From Acidobacteriota bacterium (GTDB taxonomy: Bacteria; Acidobacteriota; Terriglobia; Acidiferrales; UBA7541): a DNA stretch of 32,041 nucleotides. Position 1 is the stretch's first letter. Each line of letters starts with the position of its first letter. Shown one piece after another: positions 9,544 through 16,661 of this stretch. The stretch is from the NCBI GenBank assembly GCA_003167215.1, contig PMTV01000022.1, forward strand, positions 1 to 32,041, in the 5' to 3' direction. A program made the translations under genes and the position numbers. The notes under the pieces are model-generated. The model searched no databases, had not been told where the DNA came from, and saw only the letters and a list, made by a program, of their open reading frames with translations.

Positions 9544-11409
9544 TTACGGTATCTCGATTACACCATTTTTTGCCGATAGCACGGAGGCTTTCGAGTCTCG
9601 CACGACCAACCGGACGATGTAGCCGCCGGGCTTAACGTCGAAGCCCATTTTCACGGTCATGCCGGTGTGAGACAGCTTTTCGAGAGTTGCATCTTTCAGG
9701 TGCAGGTCTACGACTTCCTGGTTTCCGGTGATAAAATTTCCATTCCGGTCGAACAGCGCCGCGACAACAGTCAGCTGATCCCGGTTTCTTCCGTCTGTCT
9801 TTTCGAAACGCACGTGATTTACGTCCACTCGGGTCAGCACGGAGAGTTTTGCATCCATAGCATCGCTTTTGAAATATTGCAGTTGAAGTTCGATTGGAAC
9901 GCCCTGCTGTTCCTCCTGCGAAAAAACCGCCTCCTCAATATCCTGCTTGGCAGTTTCTTCCGGAGTTTGCCCGTGTTTGGGCGCGAAAAAACCACGCCGC
10001 GCCTGGATCGTATATTTTTCTTTCGTGGCCAGTGTCACCTTGATCTGGTGGAACTTGCCGTCAAATTTCAACGCTTCTGGAGAGAAGGCAAGCAAATAAG
10101 TAACTTCGGGCGCCGCCGCCGTCATGCGGAATCCCGCGACAAGATCATTATTATTTCGAAAGTAAAAGCCGCCGGTGCTGCCGGAGAGATTCGCCAGCGC
10201 ATCCGATTGAATCGATTGTTCTTGGGATCGGTATAACGCGTCCTGGGCCGCGGCATTCGAGTTGGAAAACCTTGGCGGAGGCCGGCTGATATCGCCGCCC
10301 ACATCGACGGTGTAAAGCCCACGTCCGTCGAGCGTGTTAATGAACACGTTCGCGCGCGTGGCCTTATCAATAACCTCCAAAAGGTCGTACTGGTAGGTCG
10401 AAGTGACCAGAAACCCGGGAGAGACAAAAACAATACTGCGTTGCCCGGGAACAGCCGACATCCGGCGAACGAGTTCCGTTAACCGCCGAATCACGAATTG
10501 GGTGTTGTTTTCTCCCGCGAGTACCATTTGCTGGGCTGTTGACTGAACAAGCATAGCCGCGGACTGACTCGGGCCATTCTCCCCACCGCAAGCCTGCGCG
10601 TCCGCGGTCGCGGCTTGGATGGCTTGTACGTCGTGTTGGTTTATGATCAAGTCGGCTTCGTAATAGCCCATCTGAGGGCACTGGGTCGTGTCGGAAGGAT
10701 CGTACATGCCAATGTAATGAGGTATGAGCTGTTGCACCATTGCCCGGACTTTGGCGCGATCGTCGGTGAAGTCTACTTGCGATTGTCCCGAGGTGGTAAA
10801 CACAGCAACACGCTCGCTTGGTTCCGTCGCTGCGTCCAGATAGCGCACAGCGGCAAGACGCGCTTGCATCAGGTCTTGAGTGCTCAATTCCACATCATCG
10901 AACAGAAGCGCGACGAATCGCGACGGCAGAGTCAAAGTTCCGGGAGCGGAGACGTTCGGCTGATCTCCACCCGCCTCGCCTCGCACAACCTGTTTCGCGA
11001 CCGAGGCTGGAGTCTCCACAGAGAAATGCAAAATCGTCTGAGGCCTGCGGTCCTGAGACAGCCGGAAATCTTCTTTAGTCAAATTAGCTACGGCCTTGCC
11101 GTTCGAATCGTGCACCACTACACGAACCGGGACCAAGTTCACATGCGACTCGAAGGGCGTACTCGCATGCGTATTCACTTCGGATGTTGCGTCCGAGGAG
11201 GCCGGAGCCTGCGGCGGAGGAGCCGGCGCTGGCTGCTGAGTTGTGGTGATTTCAGGTGCGGGCTGGGCTGCGGGTGCTTGCTGCGGAGGACTGCTTTGCG
11301 GCGATTGCGCCGCACAAAGAAATGAGCACGGCATCAGCAAACCACAGAGCAAAACTCCCATGCGAGCAGCAGTCGGCCCTGAAAAGCGACGACCCGCAGC
11401 AGCTTTCAT
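9544..11409 (-). CDS. Exported VWFA-related protein (acidobacterial TIGR03436 type)
   Basis: A 621-residue protein with an N-terminal signal peptide (hydrophobic core about residues 18-33) and a Pro/Ala/Gln-rich spacer to about residue 70. The VWFA-related module follows: NLTKEDFRLSQDRRPQTILHFS (about 109-130) corresponds to the same hallmark in the next gene, and the A-domain strand FVALLFDDVELS (165-176) lacks a canonical DxSxS metal site. The C-terminal part has a beta-rich domain related to that of the neighbour (MTVKMGFDVKPGGYIVRLVV). It is the first gene of the minus-strand set; GGAG lies 6 bases before the ATG. Role unknown; exported and probably structural or binding, by analogy with VWA proteins. 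Confidence 0.85.
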   Translation of the reverse strand: MKAAAGRRFSGPTAARMGVLLCGLLMPCSFLCAAQSPQSSPPQQAPAAQPAPEITTTQQPAPAPPPQAPASSDATSEVNTHASTPFESHVNLVPVRVVVHDSNGKAVANLTKEDFRLSQDRRPQTILHFSVETPASVAKQVVRGEAGGDQPNVSAPGTLTLPSRFVALLFDDVELSTQDLMQARLAAVRYLDAATEPSERVAVFTTSGQSQVDFTDDRAKVRAMVQQLIPHYIGMYDPSDTTQCPQMGYYEADLIINQHDVQAIQAATADAQACGGENGPSQSAAMLVQSTAQQMVLAGENNTQFVIRRLTELVRRMSAVPGQRSIVFVSPGFLVTSTYQYDLLEVIDKATRANVFINTLDGRGLYTVDVGGDISRPPPRFSNSNAAAQDALYRSQEQSIQSDALANLSGSTGGFYFRNNNDLVAGFRMTAAAPEVTYLLAFSPEALKFDGKFHQIKVTLATKEKYTIQARRGFFAPKHGQTPEETAKQDIEEAVFSQEEQQGVPIELQLQYFKSDAMDAKLSVLTRVDVNHVRFEKTDGRNRDQLTVVAALFDRNGNFITGNQEVVDLHLKDATLEKLSHTGMTVKMGFDVKPGGYIVRLVVRDSKASVLSAKNGVIEIP

Positions 11410-11800
11410 CCGGCACTCCGGTGGTACATCCGTGGAATCTGTATAATTCCGCCTGAATGTACATTTGGGAAGTCAGGACGGAGTCTACTCGGCGCTGTAC
11501 ATGCGCGTCAATGTCTTCCCGGTTAGCATTTTGCGCCGACATTTGAATTGGGATTGCAGGGGTACGGCCGAGAACAAGCGCATGCGGTGTGATTGTGGAA
11601 GTCTGTTGAAATCACCGATTTTTCATGTGTTGCTGGTGATTCTTCTTCTCTATAGTGCTGAAAGTGCGGCATTTGTGTCTGGTTCGCGCATGAAGCGAGT
11701 AGGTGGTAAATTGCCGCAAATTTGAGTTACAAATCACAGCGAAGAACAGGTACAATCCGCATCCTATTCCTTTTCGAATTGTCCGCTGACGAGGTTCACG
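11410..11800. other. Divergent intergenic region (391 bp)
   Basis: Spacer between the minus-strand VWFA operon and the plus-strand zinc-ribbon gene. It is more AT-rich than its surroundings. It holds a perfect 10-bp palindrome AATGTACATT (11456-11465), 46 bp from the VWFA start, which could be an operator. A TACAAT at 11751-11756 could be a -10 box for the plus-strand gene, but no matching -35 is clear. A short open frame (11582-11725, 47 codons, one hydrophobic stretch) shows no convincing ribosome-binding site or codon bias and is not called. Confidence 0.5.
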
Positions 11801-12109
11801 ATGACCCTTGGAACTAGGATGGAGAAGTACCACGGTGTGCAATGCCGTTCGTGCGGAGAGACCATTGCCGTGCCGTCTAGAATCGCGAACAAGGAAGTCC
11901 TACCTGAAGGCAGCGCGTCCAGCGATGGAAACGAGGCGAGATTTCCTTCGCTTAATCTGCGCTGCCGGATATGCGAGAAGGAAAACTTCTACAAAATGAG
12001 CGACGTTCGGGAAATAGAAGAATCCCCCGCTTCGCCTGCGGTACACGAGCGGCCGGCCCCTAGCCGGCTTCGTCCGCAAGCCAAGCTATCCAAAGCAGCG
12101 AAGGTATAA
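11801..12109 (+). CDS. Small zinc-ribbon-like protein, function unknown
   Basis: A 102-residue hydrophilic protein with two CxxC knuckles: C15-x2-C18 (CRSC) and C55-x2-C58 (CRIC), separated by 36 residues. This pattern fits a rubredoxin-like or zinc-ribbon metal site. No signal peptide or membrane segment is seen, so it is probably cytoplasmic. The C-terminal 30 residues are basic and Pro/Ala-rich and likely disordered. GAGG lies 6 bases before the ATG; a second ATG at 11819 would remove six residues and keep all four Cys. The gene stands alone between a divergent spacer and a convergent cytochrome operon. It may be a regulator or nucleic-acid-binding protein, but nothing in the sequence decides this. 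Confidence 0.6.
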   Translation: MTLGTRMEKYHGVQCRSCGETIAVPSRIANKEVLPEGSASSDGNEARFPSLNLRCRICEKENFYKMSDVREIEESPASPAVHERPAPSRLRPQAKLSKAAKV

Positions 12110-12173
12110 GCGGAGCCAGTTTTTTCCGCGGACGGCCGCTCAGTCCGCAGATCGAAATCAATTCCCGCGAGCG

Positions 12174-13550
12174 TCACTTTCCAACCGAAGTCTGCGCGTT
12201 CGCTTCATGCGGCTGGCGGCGGTTTAATTGGAAAAGAGTGAAATTGCCATGAGCAGGTTTTTCTTTGCTCCAATCGTGGTACGTGTGGCATTCAAAACAC
12301 CGCGCCTCAGCCCCGTCGCTTCCCGTGTGATGACACTGCTCGCAGGTCCGAATTCCCGGCAAAAGAATATCGGAAGTTTCCTGGCTCGTTCTTGCGGCTG
12401 AATGGCACTCCTCGCATTTCACCAGCCGGTGTTTGTCATGATTGAACATGGCATGCTGGAACCAGTGGACAGTAATATTCGAGTTTGCAACCACGGGAAG
12501 TGGCTGGTTCGTAGGAAAGCTTAGCGCATGGCACTGCATGCACGTTTTTCTCCACAAGAGTTGCTCCGACTCTGCCGCACGCTCCGATACCCACTGCTCG
12601 GGTGTAAGCACTCGAGGAGAAATAGGGAAGGGTTTCTGAGGCAAGTTCGGATCTGAATTTGTAATGCGCAATTCCGCTGGATGCGTGGCAATGTACTGCC
12701 GGAACCTGAGCACTACAAAAGCGTGAACTGCCGTTGGAGTATCGTGCGGCGCGCTTTCTGCAAAACGTTTATCGAATTGCAGCCCGTGGCAGGCAATGCA
12801 GTGCTGTGCGTAGGAGACGGGCGACATATAGGCCCGGGCGGGATTGATCGAGGGAGGTTCCTGTTTCTGCGCAACCGAGGAAGCCTTCGGCTGCGGCACG
12901 CCGCCGAATCTCCATGGCTCATTGGACGCAGGCGGCCGGTGGCAGTCGCCGCAATCGAGTTGCACGGCCGCTCCGTTCGGGCCCATCAGATTTTTTTTCA
13001 GATGTACTCGGTGATCGAGTTTAATGGTTCCGGGATCGACGCTGCCGGCACGCACGGCCGAAAATTCGGGATGGCTGGAGTCGAATCCGTCGATGTTCCG
13101 CGCAAAGTCTGTCGCTGAACCAGCCACACGAAGATTGGCATGACATTGCGTACAACTGAGGTCGCTGGTCGCGGCTAGGCGCAGGCTGCCGCGGTGCTCC
13201 CGATGGCATGAGGAGCAGTTCGGTGTGAACAATTGATTTGTGTGATGAATGGGGCCGTCGTGGCAGGTTTCGCAGGCTTGGTCGCTTGCTTTCGCACTAA
13301 AAGCCCGGGCCTCCTTTACGTGACACGAGCTGCATTGCTCAGTCAGTACGGAATGGCTCACGGACATCTTCCCGCTGCTGTACACGTGATTGTTGCGGGT
13401 CAGTCCATACCAGGCCAGCCAGATAATCGCGAGCGCCGGCACACAGACCGATAAAAGAAAGCGCAAGCGCCGGAAAGGATGCGGGCGCTTGAAGTAATTC
13501 AGATCGATGCGCTGCGCAAGCTTTTTTGTTTTTAGCTTTGCTCGCGGCAA
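12174..13550 (-). CDS. Membrane-anchored decahaem cytochrome c
   Basis: A 458-residue protein with a basic N-terminus, one transmembrane anchor (about residues 30-50), and ten CxxCH haem c sites (CSSCH, CETCH, CSSCH, CTQCH, CGDCH, CIACH, CMQCH, CEECH, CEQCH, CFECH). The haems lie in two groups, four before residue 150 and the rest later, with isolated His residues that could serve as distal ligands. Topology predicts a short cytoplasmic tail and a periplasmic haem domain. It is the last gene of the four-gene redox operon, 25 bp after the cytochrome-b-like gene, and is the expected periplasmic partner of the complex. The start is a TTG with GAGGA 4 bases upstream; no better in-frame start is seen. 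It resembles cytochrome c3/c7-like multihaem proteins in motif spacing, but no exact family can be assigned by eye. Confidence 0.85.
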   Translation of the reverse strand: MPRAKLKTKKLAQRIDLNYFKRPHPFRRLRFLLSVCVPALAIIWLAWYGLTRNNHVYSSGKMSVSHSVLTEQCSSCHVKEARAFSAKASDQACETCHDGPIHHTNQLFTPNCSSCHREHRGSLRLAATSDLSCTQCHANLRVAGSATDFARNIDGFDSSHPEFSAVRAGSVDPGTIKLDHRVHLKKNLMGPNGAAVQLDCGDCHRPPASNEPWRFGGVPQPKASSVAQKQEPPSINPARAYMSPVSYAQHCIACHGLQFDKRFAESAPHDTPTAVHAFVVLRFRQYIATHPAELRITNSDPNLPQKPFPISPRVLTPEQWVSERAAESEQLLWRKTCMQCHALSFPTNQPLPVVANSNITVHWFQHAMFNHDKHRLVKCEECHSAARTSQETSDILLPGIRTCEQCHHTGSDGAEARCFECHTYHDWSKEKPAHGNFTLFQLNRRQPHEANAQTSVGK

Positions 13551-13575
13551 GATTCCTCGCTTCTTTCCCCGAAAG

Positions 13576-14463
13576 TCAGTAACGCAGAGCCATCACCGCA
13601 TGCACGCATCCCAGAAGCAGCAGTGCGAACGACAGCGGGATGTGCAGCATCAGCCATCCATGGAGCCAGTGATGGAGCCGCGCCTGCCTGCGCAACTGCC
13701 GCTCCTCATCGCAAATTTCCTCGAAACGCTTCACAGTGTCATGCGCTTCGGGCGGTAAAAGGCTACGCAGCTCCGCAAAAATTGTGCGCGCCGTATTTGC
13801 GTCTGCAAGCGGCTGGTTTTGCGGCCCTTCTTCTTGCAGAAATGGACGCATCTCGTTAGCGTAGAAAGTAGAAATCGGCAGAGCCGCTTCCGGGGCAAGA
13901 GCCGCTGTTTGTCCAATAGCGGCAGCGGATCTTGCCGATTGTTTTGTTCCCGGAGCTCTGCCTGACCCCACTGTCGCTGCAATCATTTCGTCGGTCTCAG
14001 CGATCAGCCCGGCGCGGACGTGATCGATTTGCTCGAATATGGTTTCCTTGGATACTTCCGCCGTCATCACGTTCGGCATGTAGTGCTGCAACGCAGCGCC
14101 GAAAAGTCCGCTGGCAACGACAATTATGAGCAATACCATCAAGACACTGGTGAGCGGACCGCCGAATCGGAAGCCTCCGTGGAACAGGATAAGCGGCAGA
14201 CTCAGCAGCCCAAGCCACAGGTGGCCGCGCATCCAAGTCTGAGCGCGACCTAATCGCCAGACCGGCAGTTTCTTACGTCCCGCCAGCAGGCCTGCGAATA
14301 ACATGAATGCGGAACCAACAATTCCAAAAGCGAGTCCCACAGGGCTTCCGCCGCTCGGACCAGCGGGCGAATGCGCCGCATATACGACGTAGACGGCCGT
14401 TGCTGCGCTTAAAATGATGAGCGAAGCGGCAAGCCATTTTTGATGAGTTCGATCAATGCGCAC
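13576..14463 (-). CDS. Putative di-haem cytochrome b-like membrane protein
   Basis: A 295-residue protein from a GTG start 30 bp after the upstream stop. A longer frame from 14592 would overlap the upstream gene by 100 bp and adds no recognisable sequence. There are about five transmembrane helices: residues 10-30, 41-62, 80-97, 103-125 and 267-293. A soluble segment of about 135 residues lies between helices 4 and 5. Helix 3 has H81 and H95 and helix 5 has H274 and H288, both exactly 14 residues apart. Such spacing on two helices is the classical arrangement for two stacked b haems, as in ferric-reductase-like and other membrane cytochromes b. The likely role is to carry electrons between the cytoplasmic Fe-S protein and the periplasmic decahaem cytochrome, possibly with a quinone site. 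Haem binding is inferred from the His pattern only. Confidence 0.6.
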   Translation of the reverse strand: MRIDRTHQKWLAASLIILSAATAVYVVYAAHSPAGPSGGSPVGLAFGIVGSAFMLFAGLLAGRKKLPVWRLGRAQTWMRGHLWLGLLSLPLILFHGGFRFGGPLTSVLMVLLIIVVASGLFGAALQHYMPNVMTAEVSKETIFEQIDHVRAGLIAETDEMIAATVGSGRAPGTKQSARSAAAIGQTAALAPEAALPISTFYANEMRPFLQEEGPQNQPLADANTARTIFAELRSLLPPEAHDTVKRFEEICDEERQLRRQARLHHWLHGWLMLHIPLSFALLLLGCVHAVMALRY

Positions 14464-14492
14464 TTTGAATTTGTCTGGCCAGTCGCAATTTG

Positions 14493-16661
14493 CTAACGCT
14501 TGCTCGTAACCGGAGCTTGATTCAGCAGCCCGGCAAAGAATTTCCGCGGATCGACACGGTGAGCCGCATCGTGCGGACAGGCATAGACGCAACTCGGCTC
14601 GGCATACTCAGTACACAGGTCGCACGAAGTAGCTTTCTGCTTCACCATCGCTTTCTTGTGCCCGGGCGCTGCCGGGTCTTCCGCCATCACGTTAAACGGA
14701 TGAATGTTGATATTTCCATAGGGGCAATTCTCGGCGCACAACCCACATCCAATGCACCAATCCTCGATAATCACTTCCAGCGAATTGCGGCGGCGAATCG
14801 ATCCCACGGGGCAACCGACCATACACAATGGATCCAGGCACTGGCGGCAGGACGTTGCCACCAGGTAATGGTCAAAGCGCAGCCCTTCGCGAACCAGGCG
14901 CGTCACACCGTCGTGGGCGTCCGCGCAAGCGCGCACACATGCATCGCAACGAGTGCAACTCGTGAGGTCCAATAACAAGAGGCTTTGCGCTTCCATCAAG
15001 CCTTGAGTCAGAAAATCGTCGAGCGGAACATTTTGCAACACGGAAAGCCGTTCGCGATTCATTTGCGCGCGTTCCTGTTCCACGACCTCCAATTTCCGGC
15101 GCACTTCAGGGAACTCCGCGAGCATGCGCTTGAAATCCTGCGCGCCGATTCGAACCAGCTCCACGTGATCGAGTGCCGTGCAGGTCGCCGTGCGCACATC
15201 CTCGCGCAGCAAACCCGTCTCTCCGAAATATTCGCTGCGCGAAAGATAGGCCATCACCATCTCTCCGCCAAGATGGGATTGCGTCACTTTCACGAAGCCA
15301 ATGCGCACGAGGTAAAAACAGTCAGCAGGCTCGCCCTGGCGGCAAATCACCTGGCCCGGCGAATAGCGAACGAGTTCCACACTTTCGCGCAAGCTGCCGA
15401 TGAACTCGTCAGTCAACTCCGCGAATACGGGAACCGCACGCAAGTGGCTGTCCAGGGCCCGTTGGCGATAGGATTTTTCAAGCTGCGCGCGAAAATTCTT
15501 GTTGCGCTGCATGATGTCGAGAACGTTTCGCAGCATCTCAAGCATCGTGCAATCGGTCTCGGCGCGCACCGTTGCCGACCGCGGATACAAACTCATGCAA
15601 GTCATCTCGCCAAACAGATCGCCCGGATTCAATTCCGCCACCGGGCTGTCGTAATCGAGATCAACCGGCGCGTCGATGGGTATCCAGCGCTTATAGGTTT
15701 CTTCGTCCCGCTGATCTTGCTGGCGCTGCGCAAGCTTGCTGGAAAGTTTTCCCAGAAATTTCTTCACTGCGCCCTTGGTTTTCACATGGGCCATGGGATT
15801 CGAAATCGAAACGCGCGCTTTGCCCTCGAGTATGTAAAAAGCCGTCGAGCCATATTCGCCCTCGCGGCAAATTATGTCTCCGCGCTTGAATTCCCGGCGC
15901 ACAACCGCGCCGCGGTTTAAGCTTAGGAAAGTCCCCGACACTCCTTGAAAGAAGGGAAGTTGTTGCAATTCCTCAACGGGGACGGCTTGGAAAGTGGGAC
16001 CAGTGCCGAGAGCCGTATGCGTGAAGCTTTTGTTAGTGAGAGCTCCCGTCGGGCAGGAAACCATGCATTCGCCACATGAAACGCAGGACGATTCACCCAT
16101 GGCGCGCTGATCGTCGAAAGCAATTCCGGCTGCCGTACCCTTGCCCATCCGCGCTAACACAAAATGATCGCGAATTTCGCTGCAGCCCCGGACGCAGCGG
16201 TCACAGAGAATGCAAGAATCGAAATCCACCGCGATACTTGGCGACGAGCTGTCTTTCGCGCGTCCGGTACTGTACGGCGCAAAACGCGGGCGCGTCAGAT
16301 TCTCGCGCCTCGCAAGAGCTTCGAGCTCGCAATCCCCGGAATGCTGCTCCCGCGTGCAAGGGCTCGGATGGTCTGCCATCAATAGTTCAACAAGCGTGCG
16401 CCGCGCGCGCTGCACTTTCTCGGAGTTCGTGTTCACCACCATGCCTGCTTCCACTGGGCGCACGCAAGACGCGGTGAAAACCCGCGCTCCCACATCTACG
16501 ACGCACATACGGCACACGCCTACCGGGGTTTCATTTTGCTGGTGGCACAAGGTTGGGATTGCAATGCCATTCAGGCGGGCTGCGTCAAACACAGTCGTCC
16601 CCGCGGCGACCGAAACTTTGTTTCCGTCGATCGTCAGTTCGACGAGCCCGGTGCTGCTCAT
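14493..16661 (-). CDS. Fe-S oxidoreductase: NuoG/HoxU-like N-terminus, two cyclic-nucleotide-binding domains, polyferredoxin C-terminus
   Basis: A 722-residue, apparently cytoplasmic protein with three modules. Residues 1-210: a [2Fe-2S] domain (C39, C50, C53, C66), a NuoG N5-like His/Cys motif (H98, C102, C111) with Glu instead of the middle Cys, and a ferredoxin domain with two [4Fe-4S] sets (C150/153/156/160 and C193/196/199/203). About 236-525: two cyclic-nucleotide-binding folds, each with the phosphate-binding-cassette pattern (FGE, then R361 in the first and R490 in the second); the first carries a charged insert near 300-335. About 565-700: a DmsB/HybA-like polyferredoxin with four Cys sets (C569-579, C605-617, C636-646, C680-695). 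No molybdopterin domain is present. The ATG overlaps the upstream stop as ATGA, indicating translational coupling. It would take electrons from the NuoEF partner and pass them to the cytochrome b-like protein. Confidence 0.85.
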   Translation of the reverse strand: MSSTGLVELTIDGNKVSVAAGTTVFDAARLNGIAIPTLCHQQNETPVGVCRMCVVDVGARVFTASCVRPVEAGMVVNTNSEKVQRARRTLVELLMADHPSPCTREQHSGDCELEALARRENLTRPRFAPYSTGRAKDSSSPSIAVDFDSCILCDRCVRGCSEIRDHFVLARMGKGTAAGIAFDDQRAMGESSCVSCGECMVSCPTGALTNKSFTHTALGTGPTFQAVPVEELQQLPFFQGVSGTFLSLNRGAVVRREFKRGDIICREGEYGSTAFYILEGKARVSISNPMAHVKTKGAVKKFLGKLSSKLAQRQQDQRDEETYKRWIPIDAPVDLDYDSPVAELNPGDLFGEMTCMSLYPRSATVRAETDCTMLEMLRNVLDIMQRNKNFRAQLEKSYRQRALDSHLRAVPVFAELTDEFIGSLRESVELVRYSPGQVICRQGEPADCFYLVRIGFVKVTQSHLGGEMVMAYLSRSEYFGETGLLREDVRTATCTALDHVELVRIGAQDFKRMLAEFPEVRRKLEVVEQERAQMNRERLSVLQNVPLDDFLTQGLMEAQSLLLLDLTSCTRCDACVRACADAHDGVTRLVREGLRFDHYLVATSCRQCLDPLCMVGCPVGSIRRRNSLEVIIEDWCIGCGLCAENCPYGNINIHPFNVMAEDPAAPGHKKAMVKQKATSCDLCTEYAEPSCVYACPHDAAHRVDPRKFFAGLLNQAPVTSKR

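Noticed and set aside
11582-11725. 47-codon frame with a hydrophobic stretch
   Set aside because: No convincing ribosome-binding site, codon use unlike the neighbours, and an AT-rich intergenic setting.
12128-12148. 6-bp inverted repeat GCGGAC / GTCCGC between convergent genes
   Set aside because: No T-run follows on either strand; short GC-rich repeats like this are expected by chance.
14464-14592. Longer start of the cytochrome b-like protein
   Set aside because: It would overlap the upstream gene by 100 bp and adds a Cys/Arg-rich segment with no likely function; a GTG at 14463 starts just before the first membrane helix.
14985-15920. 311-codon open frame on the plus strand
   Set aside because: Antisense to the Fe-S/CNB protein; His- and Arg-rich translation typical of a shadow frame in GC-rich DNA.
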